Assembly (NCBI GenBank): GCA_024742415.1 | Contig: JANSYN010000005.1 | Coordinates: 124,001-188,000 of the forward strand | Direction of reading: 5' to 3' | Source: Gammaproteobacteria bacterium | Lineage (GTDB): Bacteria > Pseudomonadota > Gammaproteobacteria > Pseudomonadales > Halieaceae | Length of the DNA stretch: 64,000 nucleotides | In this document: positions 9,702 through 18,550 of the stretch, piece by piece | Numbering within the stretch: position 1 is the first letter of the stretch | How the letters are laid out: the number at the start of each line of letters is the position of its first letter | Made by a program: the position numbers and the translations under genes | Notes under the pieces: generated by a model | Database searches by the model: none | What the model was told of the DNA's origin: nothing | Seen by the model: only the letters and a program-made list of their open reading frames with translations

Positions 9702-10184
9702 ATGAAAGTACGAAACATTCTACTCATGGGTATCAGCCACATTGGCATGGCACTGTTGGGTTTTGCCGCAGGCATTTACACACTGCCGATCCTGATTGCA
9801 CCTGATGCTCCGGCCAGCGCGGCTGTCGCAGCGGCCGCAGCACAGAGCACCTACATTGGTGAATTCTCGCGGGAGCGCGCTGATAGCGACGCACTGCACT
9901 GGGGTGAGGGCCAGATTGCAATAAGCACAGAGACGGTATCCTTCGCTGGCAAGCTCGCTCCAGGGCCAGACTACAAACTGTACTTTTCGCCGAAGTTCGT
10001 AGAAACAGAAGCCCAGTTCAATGCGCTCAAGGCCAGTATGGCCCTGGTGGGAGACGTCAAAACCTTTGACAACTTTGTCGTGGCAATACCCCCGAGCATT
10101 GACCCGGCAAACTATGAAGCGGTGATTGTCTGGTGCGAGTCTTTCGGGCAATTCATCACTTCAGCCCGCTACCAGCTCAAATAG
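9702..10184 (+). CDS. Membrane-anchored DM13-domain protein
   Basis: The 160-residue protein has one N-terminal hydrophobic segment (about residues 7-32) that is either a signal anchor or an uncleaved signal. A DM13-like domain follows, with GEGQIAI, FAGKLAPGPDYKLYFSP, an internal GDVKTFDNFVVAIP stretch and the conserved VIVWCESFGQFITSA ending with its single cysteine. DM13 domains have been proposed to take part in extracytoplasmic electron transfer or hydroxylation, but no biochemical role is established for this kind of short protein. It stands alone between recG and the convergent rubredoxin reductase gene. Confidence 0.72.
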   Translation: MKVRNILLMGISHIGMALLGFAAGIYTLPILIAPDAPASAAVAAAAAQSTYIGEFSRERADSDALHWGEGQIAISTETVSFAGKLAPGPDYKLYFSPKFVETEAQFNALKASMALVGDVKTFDNFVVAIPPSIDPANYEAVIVWCESFGQFITSARYQLK

Positions 10185-10240
10185 GCCCTGCCAGGGGAAT
10201 GCTGCCGGGCCTTGCACCGCAGGCCTTCGACAGCGCGCAC

Positions 10241-10265
10241 AAAAAAGGGGCTCGAAAGCCCCTTT
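10241..10265. terminator. Bidirectional intrinsic terminator
   Basis: AAAGGGGCT (10244-10252) and AGCCCCTTT (10257-10265) form a perfect 9-bp stem with a CGAA loop, between two convergent genes. On the minus strand the stem is followed by a run of six T, so it best terminates the rubredoxin reductase transcript. The plus-strand tail (TTTGTTG) is shorter. Confidence 0.85.
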
Positions 10266-10287
10266 GTTGACCACCAGTTAAACGACC

Positions 10288-11658
10288 TCAAGCCATGATC
10301 GGCGGCAACTGCTTCTGCAGTGCCATTTTTTCCTTGATCGCCTCTCCGGTCAGCGCAAACCCAAGCAGGTTGCCCGCGCTGTCGTGAAACAAACCTTTCA
10401 CGTTACTGCCATCCTGTTCGATCGTCCACTCACCCTGCGCGCCATGCGCTGGCGGAGACACCACCACCGGACAGGCGGGCGTCTTGATGGTAACTGGCAT
10501 CGCCGGGTAGCTCACCTCGGTGGGCTCTCCTGCCAGGGTTTTACCCAGCGCCTTGGCAGCTGCCATTAACGGAGCCACGTAAACCAGTACATTGCCATCT
10601 ACCTCGGCACAATCACCCATAGCATAGACATTGGGCGCACTGGTTTGCAGGAATCGATCAGTGATGATGCCGCGATTGGTGCTAATACCACTGGCCTGGG
10701 CCAAATCGATACGCGGCCGCACGCCGACGGCGGAGACTACAATATCTGCGCTGATGGCGTCGCCATTGTTCAGAGTGACACTAACACCATCAGCGGCCTT
10801 GTTCACTGCGGTCACAAGCGGGCCGAAATGGAACCTGGCGCCCTTGGCTTCCAGGGCGGCCTGAACGGCCTTACCCGCCGCTTCTGGCAGTAGTGTCGGC
10901 AGGCAATAACCCAGCGGATCGACTGCTTCGACTGCAAAACCGCCATTGATCAGGTCATTGGTGTATTCACAGCCGATAAGACCGCCGCCGATGATGCAGA
11001 CTTTCTTGACGTCATTTTTGGCGATCGCTGAGCGGAAATCGGCGTAGTCTGCCAGGTCGTTCACCGAGTAGACCAAATCCAGCCCATCGCCCTGGATAGG
11101 CGGGCGAATGACGTCGGCCCCCACTGCCAGCACCAGCTTGCCGTAGTGCACGGCGCTCTGTGCATCACCGACCTTGATCAACTGGTTCGCGGTATCTATC
11201 TCACTCACCTTGGTCATCGTCCAGACGCTGGCCTTGAGTTGACGCGCCATGTTGCCCGCGTCCATCTGGGCGAGGTCGTCGGCGGACTGGTCACGCGTGT
11301 AGCCCGTAGACAACATGGGCTTGGAATAAGAGCGGCCGTCGTCGGAGGTGATCAATATCAGGGGTGTTTCTGTATCGTGCTTGCGGAACTCCTTGGCCAC
11401 ACCGTAGCCGGCCAGGCCTGTGCCCAGAATCACGACCGGGGCATGGACCTTGTCCACCACCGGTTCATCGTGGTGCGGGGTATCGTCTACCGGAGACTCC
11501 TCCAGCAGCTCGAAGTCCTCCTTGCCTACGCCACAATCGGGGCAGAGCCAGTCCTCGGGTACGTCTTCCCACTTGGTACCGGGCGCAATGCCATCGTCGG
11601 GCCAGCCTTCCTTCTCGTCGTATACCAGGCCACAGACAATACATTCCCACCTACTCAT
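10288..11658 (-). CDS. Rubredoxin-rubredoxin reductase fusion protein
   Basis: The 456-residue protein joins two electron-transfer modules usually encoded separately. Residues 1-50 are a rubredoxin with iron ligands C6, C9, C39 and C42 ([10 protein letters not shown] and [13 protein letters not shown]). After an acidic linker, an FAD/NAD(P)-dependent reductase starts at about residue 75 with GTGLAG at 79-84. It has a second dinucleotide motif, [13 protein letters not shown], and the FAD-binding [12 protein letters not shown]. Known rubredoxin reductases pass electrons from NADH to rubredoxin for alkane hydroxylases or oxygen/peroxide detoxification. The terminal acceptor here is unknown. The ATG at 11658 starts exactly at the rubredoxin domain. 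Earlier in-frame starts add 34 unrelated residues. Confidence 0.9.
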   Translation of the reverse strand: MSRWECIVCGLVYDEKEGWPDDGIAPGTKWEDVPEDWLCPDCGVGKEDFELLEESPVDDTPHHDEPVVDKVHAPVVILGTGLAGYGVAKEFRKHDTETPLILITSDDGRSYSKPMLSTGYTRDQSADDLAQMDAGNMARQLKASVWTMTKVSEIDTANQLIKVGDAQSAVHYGKLVLAVGADVIRPPIQGDGLDLVYSVNDLADYADFRSAIAKNDVKKVCIIGGGLIGCEYTNDLINGGFAVEAVDPLGYCLPTLLPEAAGKAVQAALEAKGARFHFGPLVTAVNKAADGVSVTLNNGDAISADIVVSAVGVRPRIDLAQASGISTNRGIITDRFLQTSAPNVYAMGDCAEVDGNVLVYVAPLMAAAKALGKTLAGEPTEVSYPAMPVTIKTPACPVVVSPPAHGAQGEWTIEQDGSNVKGLFHDSAGNLLGFALTGEAIKEKMALQKQLPPIMA

Positions 11659-11758
11659 AATTTCTCTCGCTGTTGAGTTCGTCTCGATAAAAGCCCATGA
11701 ATCCAATGGCTTGCGTTGTACAAACGCTTGCAGAGCGGGCTTAATTTCCGGACGCATC

Positions 11759-11786
11759 ACTATAGAGTTGTACGATAATTGTGCAA
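11759..11786 (-). promoter_or_regulatory. Promoter for the rubredoxin fusion gene
   Basis: On the minus strand TTGCAC (11781-11786) and TATAGT (11759-11764) are separated by 16 bases. The predicted transcript would have a leader of about 94 bases before the ATG at 11658. It lies in the 251-bp divergent region shared with ubiC. No clear ubiC promoter is visible there. Confidence 0.6.
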
Positions 11787-11909
11787 GGGTTTTCTGGGTA
11801 ATGCAGTCTGGCTATTTAGGCCGGATGGTGGACAGGGCTTGCCCTGCACCGCGGGCAACGGGGCTTGCAAGGGCGGTTAAGATCGCTCATTCTCGCCTCT
11901 CCCTCTACT

Positions 11910-12566
11910 ATGGAACCGCCGTTTTTGCGCGCTACCCGTCCTTCCAGCAACAGCCATCGCCCGGCCAGCCGCGAACCTCGCTGGCGGCCCCTGAAACGCT
12001 ACACCAGTCAGGAGTTGCCCGCCGCGATCAGGCCCTGGCTTACCGATGACGGTTCTCTCACGGACCGGCTGAGCGGCATGAAGCGGGGCGCTTTTCGTGT
12101 ACAGCGGCTCTTTCAGGGCTGGGCTGTACCGTCGTTGTCGGAACGACGGTCGCTAGAGGTACCGCTACGCCAGCGTGCAATGATCAGGGAGGTGGCGCTG
12201 ATGCTGGACAACACCCCGGTGGTCTTTGCACGCAGCGTGTTCCCGGTGCGCAGCCTGGCCGGTGAACTCGGGCACCTGCGCAGGCTACGAAACAAGTCGC
12301 TGGGTGCCATTCTATTCCAGCACCCTGGCATGCTGCGCAGCCCATTTGAGTTGGCGCTCGTTCCCGGGCAGAGCCACTACCTTCCAGGCGAACTGCGCCA
12401 GCGGCAGACTGCCTGGGGCAGGCGCTCACGGTTTGATATTGCAGGCAAGCCGCTGCTGGTCAGCGAAGTGTTCCTGCACACTTTCGTTCCGTGGCAGACC
12501 CTGTTGCCCGTGCACCGCTCGCAGCGCGGCCGTGTCAGCGCTGCATTACTCTCGGCAACCCAGTAA
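11910..12566 (+). CDS. ubiC: Chorismate--pyruvate lyase
   Basis: The enzyme splits chorismate into pyruvate and 4-hydroxybenzoate, the first committed step to the ubiquinone ring. The 218-residue sequence has MIREVALM, VVFARSVFPV and the closing LLVSEVFL. These contain the arginine and glutamate that correspond to active-site residues in E. coli UbiC, although the family is poorly conserved overall. The start ATG at 11910 lacks a good ribosome-binding site. A TTG at 11865 is the alternative. It precedes ubiA by 9 bases, a classic pair. Confidence 0.9.
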   Translation: MEPPFLRATRPSSNSHRPASREPRWRPLKRYTSQELPAAIRPWLTDDGSLTDRLSGMKRGAFRVQRLFQGWAVPSLSERRSLEVPLRQRAMIREVALMLDNTPVVFARSVFPVRSLAGELGHLRRLRNKSLGAILFQHPGMLRSPFELALVPGQSHYLPGELRQRQTAWGRRSRFDIAGKPLLVSEVFLHTFVPWQTLLPVHRSQRGRVSAALLSATQ

Positions 12567-12575
12567 GCTGTCTGC

Positions 12576-13439
12576 ATGACCGAGGCAACGCAACTGCAGG
12601 CCTACCTGCAACTGATCCGATTCGATAAGCCCATAGGCACTTTGCTGCTCCTGTGGCCGACGCTCTGGGCATTGTGGATAGCCGCAGAGGGCGTTCCGGA
12701 TGCCAGGCTGCTGGTGATCTTCACGCTGGGCACCTTCCTCATGCGTTCAGCCGGTTGCGTCGTGAATGACCTGGCAGACCGCAACATCGACGGCGGCGTC
12801 ACGCGCACCCGGTCGCGGCCATTGGTCACAGGCGCTGTCAGTGTTAAACAGGCCCTGGCGCTGTTCTTCGCGCTGTTGTTTGCGGCCTTGTTGTTAGTGC
12901 TGATGACCAACCGCTTAACGGTGCTCTTGTCCGTTTTTGCGGTACTGCTCGCCTCTTCCTATCCGTTTATGAAGCGCTATACACATCTGCCGCAGATTGT
13001 CCTGGGTGCAGCCTTCTCGTGGAGCATTCCCATGGCTTTCGCTGCGCAAAGCCAGGCATTGCCGGCCGAACTCTGGCTGCTCTATGTGGGCAACCTGCTG
13101 TGGACTGTTGCCTATGACACCCAGTACGCCATGGTTGACCGGGAGGACGACCTGAAGATTGGCGTGAAGTCGACGGCGATCCTGTTCGGGCGCCACGATC
13201 GCAACATCATCGCACTGCTGCAGGTGGGTGCGCTAACCGCTTTTTACGCTGCGGGATCCGCTTTCTCGCTCGGGCCGTATTATCAGGTAGGCCTGATCAT
13301 CGCGGCTGCGTTCTTTGTTCATCACCAGGTGCTGATACGCAATCGCGACCCGGCTTTGTGCTTCAAGGCCTTCCTCGATAACAACCGGGTCGGGGCGGCA
13401 ATCTTTTTGGGCGTTGTCGCCCACTATGCGCTCGCCTGA
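12576..13439 (+). CDS. ubiA: 4-hydroxybenzoate polyprenyltransferase
   Basis: This integral membrane enzyme attaches the polyprenyl tail to 4-hydroxybenzoate in ubiquinone synthesis. The 287-residue protein is almost entirely hydrophobic helices. It carries both aspartate-rich motifs that bind Mg-diphosphate: N64-D65-x-x-D68-x-x-x-D72, and DREDD at residues 188-192. It uses the product of UbiC, encoded immediately upstream. Length and motifs are typical. Confidence 0.96.
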   Translation: MTEATQLQAYLQLIRFDKPIGTLLLLWPTLWALWIAAEGVPDARLLVIFTLGTFLMRSAGCVVNDLADRNIDGGVTRTRSRPLVTGAVSVKQALALFFALLFAALLLVLMTNRLTVLLSVFAVLLASSYPFMKRYTHLPQIVLGAAFSWSIPMAFAAQSQALPAELWLLYVGNLLWTVAYDTQYAMVDREDDLKIGVKSTAILFGRHDRNIIALLQVGALTAFYAAGSAFSLGPYYQVGLIIAAAFFVHHQVLIRNRDPALCFKAFLDNNRVGAAIFLGVVAHYALA

Positions 13440-13452
13440 TACCAGGACAGGT

Positions 13453-14616
13453 ATGACTGATTCAGCAGCACCGCAATACGACATAGAATTTATCGCCAGC
13501 CTGGGTGCCATCACGGCACAGCAGTGGAATGCCGTCACCGGCACAGACTATCCGTTCATCCGCCATGAATTTCTCCACGGCATGGAGGTCACAGGCTGCA
13601 CGACGGCGCAGACAGGGTGGCAACCCTGTCACCTGGTGATCCGTGATGGCACCCGCGTGGTTGCGGTTGCACCTATGTACCTGAAGTCTCACTCCTATGG
13701 CGAATACGTCTTCGATTGGTCGTGGTCAGACGCCTGGCGACAGTCAGGGCTGGACTACTACCCCAAGCTGCTCACTGCCATTCCCTTTACCCCGGCCACA
13801 GGCCCGCGATTCTGCGTGGCCTCAGGCACGAGCCAGGAAGCGGCATTGGGGCTTGCACATCAGGGCATCTGTGAGTTCGCGCAGCGGAACAGCCTGTCAT
13901 CCTGGCACGTGCTGTTTCCACAGGAGAACCTCAGCGACCAGCTGCTGGCCAGGGGTATGCATCGCCGTGACGCCACCCAGTTCCACTGGTTCAATCAGGG
14001 CTACGACAGTTTTGACGACTTCCTCTCCACGTTTAACAGTCGCAAGCGCAAGTCTCTCAGGCGCGAGCGGCGCCGCGTTGCGGAGCAAGGCATCACCCTG
14101 CGGGCCTTTACCGGCGCCGAGATACAGGAAGAGCACTGGCAACAGTTCTACCGCTTTTACCAGACCACCTACGCCAAACGCAGCGGTCACAGCGGTTATT
14201 TGAGTCGCGAGTTTTTTCTCCAGACTGCTGCCAGTATGGGCGACCAGGTCGTTATGTTTCTGGCCTTTAAAGAGAATGCGGCGGTCGCTGGCGCGCTGTG
14301 CTTCCGCTCCAGCGACACCTTGTACGGACGCTACTGGGGCTGCGAACAGGAGTTCGATTGTCTGCACTTTGAAGCCTGTTACTACCAGGGCATCGACTAC
14401 TGCATTGCCCATCGACTGCAACGCTTTGATCCGGGCGCGCAAGGCGAGCACAAGATCCAGCGCGGCTTTACGCCCATCACTACTTGCTCTAACCACTGGA
14501 TTGCTGACCCGCAGCTATCCGCGGCTGTTGGTGATTTCACGCGACGCGAAGCGCAGCACAATGCGCAGTATAAATCCGCCGCCGCCGACTTCCTGCCATT
14601 CAAGGTGGGCAGCTGA
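13453..14616 (+). CDS. GNAT-fold acyltransferase, COG3146-type
   Basis: The 387-residue protein resembles the large COG3146/DUF482 family of predicted N-acyltransferases. Diagnostic stretches are VAPMYLKSHSYGEYVFDWSW, TFNSRKRKSLRRERR, RSGHSGYLSREFF and the C-terminal ALCFRSSDTLYGRYWGC and PGAQGEHKIQRGF. The family looks like a double-GNAT, FemAB-like fold, but substrates are not established, so none is assigned. The ATG at 13453 has AGGA just upstream and starts 14 bases after ubiA stops, suggesting a ubiC-ubiA operon extension. Confidence 0.8.
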   Translation: MTDSAAPQYDIEFIASLGAITAQQWNAVTGTDYPFIRHEFLHGMEVTGCTTAQTGWQPCHLVIRDGTRVVAVAPMYLKSHSYGEYVFDWSWSDAWRQSGLDYYPKLLTAIPFTPATGPRFCVASGTSQEAALGLAHQGICEFAQRNSLSSWHVLFPQENLSDQLLARGMHRRDATQFHWFNQGYDSFDDFLSTFNSRKRKSLRRERRRVAEQGITLRAFTGAEIQEEHWQQFYRFYQTTYAKRSGHSGYLSREFFLQTAASMGDQVVMFLAFKENAAVAGALCFRSSDTLYGRYWGCEQEFDCLHFEACYYQGIDYCIAHRLQRFDPGAQGEHKIQRGFTPITTCSNHWIADPQLSAAVGDFTRREAQHNAQYKSAAADFLPFKVGS

Positions 14617-14699
14617 GCGCGTTGCCTGCGTTGAACGGCCGAGTTCTAAAAGAAGCGCCCGCCTGGCAGGCCGCGATACGGTGCGAGCTGCTGCGCAGA

Positions 14700-15305
14700 T
14701 TAAACGGCCTTCCACACCAATAGTCGGTTGTTAGCGGGCAGGGCATTGTCGGCCAGCAAGGCCAGTCCCGCCTGTTCTGCCAGGGCATCGACTGCTTCAA
14801 AGTCACGAATCGCACTGTGCGGATGCTGCTCGTGCAGCCACTGGTCAAAGCGGGCATTACTTTGGCTGGTGTACTGGCCGCCATAATTGAACGGGCCGTA
14901 CACAGCCATCGTGAAATCTTCGGGCCGCCCCGTGGCCAACCGCGCGAAAAATGCCTCCACGGAGGTCCACGGCATAATGTGCAAGGTGTTAGCGGTAAAC
15001 AGCGCGTCAGGGATAGCTACCGGCCACGGCTTGGCGCACACATCCAGTGTTTGTTCCGGCAGCAGATTACTACCCTCATAGGCGGCACAGCGTGGCCGCA
15101 ATACCGTGCGATTCTGGGCCAGCTCAGTAGGCTGCCAGAGCAAGTGTGGCATGCGCGCGGCGAAAAAGGTCGCGTGCTGCCCGGTACCGCTGCCCACTTC
15201 CAGCACTTGCCTGCGATCGGCAAACACGCTGCTCAAAACGTCGTATATCGGGCCCTTGTTATTCTCGCAGGCCTGTGAAAAGGGCAAATCACCTGATGGC
15301 AACAT
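14700..15305 (-). CDS. DUF938 SAM-dependent methyltransferase-like protein
   Basis: The 201-residue protein has the class I methyltransferase motif I, LEVGSGTGQHATFF (E36-G42 and following). It starts with PFSQACENNKGPIYDVL and contains TANTLHIMPW and YGPFNYGGQYTSQSNARFD, all characteristic of DUF938. The methyl acceptor is unknown for the family. It lies 5 bases downstream of yaaA on the same strand, so the two are probably co-transcribed. It converges with the acyltransferase gene across 83 bp in which I see nothing. Confidence 0.85.
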   Translation of the reverse strand: MLPSGDLPFSQACENNKGPIYDVLSSVFADRRQVLEVGSGTGQHATFFAARMPHLLWQPTELAQNRTVLRPRCAAYEGSNLLPEQTLDVCAKPWPVAIPDALFTANTLHIMPWTSVEAFFARLATGRPEDFTMAVYGPFNYGGQYTSQSNARFDQWLHEQHPHSAIRDFEAVDALAEQAGLALLADNALPANNRLLVWKAV

Positions 15306-15310
15306 GGTGT

Positions 15311-16093
15311 TCAGGTGCTGGGAGGCTTGTCTCGCGTAAAGACTAGCTCACGAGCGCTGGATTCCGCCTTGTTGTACCTGTAGCCGTCTTTTCTGAACTT
15401 TTTCAGACCCTCCGGCTCGTTGAGTGCATGATCAATAATGTATCGCGCCATCTGCCCCCGCGCTTTCTTTGCAAAGAAACTGATGACGCGATACTTGCCG
15501 CCCTTGAGATCCTTGAATACCGGCGTTATGACATCGGCATCCAGTGCGCGCGGCTTGACGGACTTGAAGTATTCATTCGATGCAAGATTCACCAGTACAG
15601 GTGAACCCGAACTGGCGATGTGGCGGCCCAGCGTCTCGCTGATAGCGTCTCCCCAGAAATCATAAAGATTCTTGCCTTGGCTGTTGGCAAACTTCAAGCC
15701 CATTTCCAATCGGTAAGGTTGCATCAGGTCCAGGGGTCTCAGAAGGCCATACAGTCCGGACAAAATGCGCAAATGCTTCTGCGCAAACTTCAACTGCTCG
15801 CTGTTCATCGTTTCTGCTTCGAGCCCGGCATACACATCGCCCTTGAAAGCGAGCACCGACTGTTTGGCATTGTCCAGGCTGAAAGGCAGGCCCCAGTCCA
15901 TAAATCGCTTGTGATTGAGATTGGCGATGTTCTCGCTCACACCCATCAGCGTCTGTATGTCTGCCGGGCTCATGCCGCGCGCCTGCTCAACCAGCTGGGC
16001 TGAGCGTTCGAGAAACTCCGGCTGCGTCGCTCTGCGTGTTGTGGGTTTGGTATCGAAATCCAGCGTTTTGGCGGGCGATATTACAGTTAACAT
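15311..16093 (-). CDS. yaaA: Peroxide stress protein YaaA
   Basis: The 260-residue protein begins MLTVISPAKTLDF and carries SENIANLNHKRF, LSGLYGLLRPLDLMQPYRLEMG, LVNLASNEYFKSV and VISFFAKKARGQMARYII, all signatures of the YaaA/DUF328 family. In E. coli YaaA lowers free intracellular iron during hydrogen peroxide stress and belongs to the OxyR regulon. Its DNA-binding fold has been described, but its exact activity is debated. A GGGAT ribosome-binding site precedes the ATG. A perfect hairpin lies just upstream of it. Confidence 0.93.
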   Translation of the reverse strand: MLTVISPAKTLDFDTKPTTRRATQPEFLERSAQLVEQARGMSPADIQTLMGVSENIANLNHKRFMDWGLPFSLDNAKQSVLAFKGDVYAGLEAETMNSEQLKFAQKHLRILSGLYGLLRPLDLMQPYRLEMGLKFANSQGKNLYDFWGDAISETLGRHIASSGSPVLVNLASNEYFKSVKPRALDADVITPVFKDLKGGKYRVISFFAKKARGQMARYIIDHALNEPEGLKKFRKDGYRYNKAESSARELVFTRDKPPST

Positions 16094-16110
16094 GGTGTTA
16101 TCCCGTTCTT

Positions 16111-16132
16111 TGGCCGGAGTAATATCCGGCCA
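16111..16132. promoter_or_regulatory. 8-bp perfect inverted repeat between yaaA and dctQ
   Basis: TGGCCGGA (16111-16118) and TCCGGCCA (16125-16132) flank the 6-base loop GTAATA in the 120-bp divergent region. For yaaA it would be a leader hairpin ending 17 bases before the ATG. Alternatively it is an operator for either gene. The sequence alone does not decide. Confidence 0.5.
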
Positions 16133-16213
16133 TCATTACTTTTCACCTGAAGCAGCACGCTATGATACTCTGACGACCAATAATCAAAAAGACCTACGAC
16201 CAGCTTCTTGACC

Positions 16214-16729
16214 ATGCCCACACTGCACGCCCTTGTGCACTCCATTGATACGTTCACAGAGCGCACAGGCCAACTCCTGGCCTGGCTTGCCCTTGGCATG
16301 GCCGTTGCGACCGGGGGCGTCGTCATTTTACGCTACGGATTCGATATCGGTTCTATTGTGGCGCAGGAGGCCGTTATCTACATGCACGGGGCGCTGTTTC
16401 TCCTGGGCGCCGCCTACGCGCTGAAACACGGTGCGCACGTACGCGTTGATATCTTTTATCGCGACTTTGGCCCGCGCGCCCGTGCCTGGGTTAACAGCCT
16501 TGGCGGTATCGTTTTTTTGATGCCACTGTGCGTGTTCATTATCACCAGCAGTTTTGATTATGTGTCAGAATCCTGGTCGATGCGCGAATCCTCACCCGAA
16601 CCTGGCGGCATCCCCGCCGTGTTTTTGCTCAAGACATTGATCCCCCTGGGAGCCATCAATCTGGCCCTGCAGGGCATCGCTGAGGTACTTCGATCCAGTC
16701 TCGTATTGTTGGAAGGCAGGGATCACTGA
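16214..16729 (+). CDS. TRAP transporter small permease (DctQ-type)
   Basis: The 171-residue inner-membrane protein has four predicted hydrophobic helices (about 20-40, 50-70, 92-112, 135-160). It shows the DctQ-type motif VAQEAVIYMHGALFLLGAAYALKHGAHVRVD, in which a conserved arginine follows the second helix. The small subunit helps the large permease take up an organic acid driven by an ion gradient. The ATG at 16214 is preferred. A TTG six bases earlier is the alternative. Its stop overlaps the dctM start by one base (TGATG), implying translational coupling. Confidence 0.9.
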   Translation: MPTLHALVHSIDTFTERTGQLLAWLALGMAVATGGVVILRYGFDIGSIVAQEAVIYMHGALFLLGAAYALKHGAHVRVDIFYRDFGPRARAWVNSLGGIVFLMPLCVFIITSSFDYVSESWSMRESSPEPGGIPAVFLLKTLIPLGAINLALQGIAEVLRSSLVLLEGRDH

Positions 16730-18093
16730 TGGAATTCATTGCCATCTACCTGTTTCTGGCCGTCTGCCTGGTATTGATGCTGGGCTATCCCGTGGCCTTC
16801 ACGCTGGCCGGGACATCGCTGGTGTTTGCCGCAGGCGGTGTTATTTTTGGGGTTTTCGATGCGGGCTTTCTGTCGGCGTTGCCAGGTCGCATTTTTGGCA
16901 CGATCAACAACACTACGCTCATTGCAGTGCCGTTGTTTATCTTGATGGGCACGGTGCTGGAAAAATCACGCATCGCGGAAGAACTGCTCGAAAGCATGGC
17001 GCAGGTGTTTGGCGGGCTGCGCGGCGGACTGGGTATCTCCGTTGTCGTGGTAGGCATGTTCCTGGCAGCCAGCACCGGAATCGTGGGCGCCACGGTTGTG
17101 ACCATGGGGCTTTTGTCATTGCCTTCGATGCTGCGTAATGGTTACAGCCCGGCGTTGGCAACGGGCACCATCGCGGCAACCGGCACTCTGGGCCAGATTA
17201 TTCCCCCGTCCATTGCGCTGGTTCTGCTTGGCGACATTCTCTCCAATGCGTATCAACAGGCACAGCTCAATATGGACATCTTTAATCCCAAAACGGTGTC
17301 GGTGGGCGATCTTTTCATTGGTGCATTAATTCCCGGCGTGATTCTGGTCGCACTGTATATCCTGTACCTGCTTATCTATGCGCGGCTGCGGCCCGAAGCA
17401 GCGCCACCGGCAGAAACCGAATCTGTGTCTGTTGTGAGCATACTCAAGGGCCTGCTTCCTCCCCTGGGGTTAATCGCCGTTGTACTCGGGTCCATACTGG
17501 CCGGCGCGGCCACGCCGACTGAAGCGGCTGGCATCGGTGCCGTGGGTGCCATTGTGCTGGCCATCGCCAAGGGACAGATGAGCATCCAGCGACTGCGGGA
17601 GGCCGCGCAGAGCACCCTTGAAGTGACCTGCATGGTGTTCATGATTCTTATTGGTGCCGCTGTGTTCTCACTGGTTTTTCGCGGATTCGGTGGAGAGGAA
17701 CTCATTCACGAGTTTTTCCACTCGCTCCCGGGCGGTGCCATGGGTGCGACCCTGGTGGTAATGCTGGTGATCTTTTTGCTTGGCTTCATCCTGGATTTTA
17801 TCGAGATAACCTTTGTGGTTGTGCCGATTGTCGGACCCATACTGTTGGCGATGGGGCTGGACCCGGTCTGGCTGGGTGTCATGATCGCCCTGAATCTACA
17901 GACCTCGTTTCTCACGCCGCCGTTCGGCTTCGCCCTGTTTTACTTGCGCGGCGTCGCACCTTCTTCAGTTGCAACGAGTGCTATCTACCGCGGCGTTATT
18001 CCATTTATACTGCTGCAACTTTTGCTGCTCGTGGCGCTCTGGTTCTGGCCCGAGATGGCAACATGGCTGCCCGAGAAACTAAAGAATTCTTGA
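16729..18093 (+). CDS. TRAP transporter large permease (DctM-type)
   Basis: The 454-residue protein is the transport channel of a tripartite ATP-independent periplasmic transporter. It contains the family hallmarks LFILMGTVLEKSRIAEELLE, GTIAATGTLGQIIPPSIALVLLGD and ATPTEAAGIGAVGA, and has about 12 hydrophobic helices. Its start overlaps the dctQ stop. A candidate binding protein lies 0.6 kb downstream, but on the opposite strand. The substrate cannot be read from the permease. Confidence 0.94.
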   Translation: MEFIAIYLFLAVCLVLMLGYPVAFTLAGTSLVFAAGGVIFGVFDAGFLSALPGRIFGTINNTTLIAVPLFILMGTVLEKSRIAEELLESMAQVFGGLRGGLGISVVVVGMFLAASTGIVGATVVTMGLLSLPSMLRNGYSPALATGTIAATGTLGQIIPPSIALVLLGDILSNAYQQAQLNMDIFNPKTVSVGDLFIGALIPGVILVALYILYLLIYARLRPEAAPPAETESVSVVSILKGLLPPLGLIAVVLGSILAGAATPTEAAGIGAVGAIVLAIAKGQMSIQRLREAAQSTLEVTCMVFMILIGAAVFSLVFRGFGGEELIHEFFHSLPGGAMGATLVVMLVIFLLGFILDFIEITFVVVPIVGPILLAMGLDPVWLGVMIALNLQTSFLTPPFGFALFYLRGVAPSSVATSAIYRGVIPFILLQLLLLVALWFWPEMATWLPEKLKNS

Positions 18094-18154
18094 ATAACAT
18101 TCAGCGACGCACCCGCGCCGTCTAACGCAGGTGCAACAGCCCTAGGAAAAACTC

Positions 18155-18550
18155 ATGAGCGATATCGACGACACACCCACACCACGCGGCACACTCGCGC
18201 TGCAAACGGTCGCAATGCCCAAAGACACCAACGCCAATGGCGATATCTTTGGCGGATGGTTGTTGTCACAAATGGATATCGCAGCACTGATTACCGCAAG
18301 CCGGGTGGCCGATGGCCGCGCAGCAACGGTAGCGATCGACAGCATGGCTTTTCTCACACCCGTGCACGTTGGCGCCGTGGTCTCTTGTTATTGTGATGTC
18401 CTGGAGATAGGCCGCAGCTCGGTAAGGATTCTGGTCGAAGTATGGATCAATTCAAAACACGATGGCGAACCACTCAAAGTCACCGAGGGTGAATTCGTGT
18501 TTGTTGCCATTGATGAAAACGGACGCACGCGGGCTATCAAGCAGTCCTGA
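18155..18550 (+). CDS. Acyl-CoA thioesterase, YciA-like hotdog fold
   Basis: The 131-residue protein carries the hotdog thioesterase core: NANGDIFGGWLLSQMDIAA, with the catalytic N-x-x-G-D-I-F-G-G-W motif, then VAIDSMAFLTPVHVGAVVSC. It hydrolyses acyl-CoA thioesters in the cytoplasm. Chain-length preference cannot be told. The ATG has an AGGAAAAACTC leader. It lies in the same direction as dctQM, 61 bases downstream. The last codons are part of an 18-bp tandem repeat that continues past the stop. Confidence 0.9.
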   Translation: MSDIDDTPTPRGTLALQTVAMPKDTNANGDIFGGWLLSQMDIAALITASRVADGRAATVAIDSMAFLTPVHVGAVVSCYCDVLEIGRSSVRILVEVWINSKHDGEPLKVTEGEFVFVAIDENGRTRAIKQS

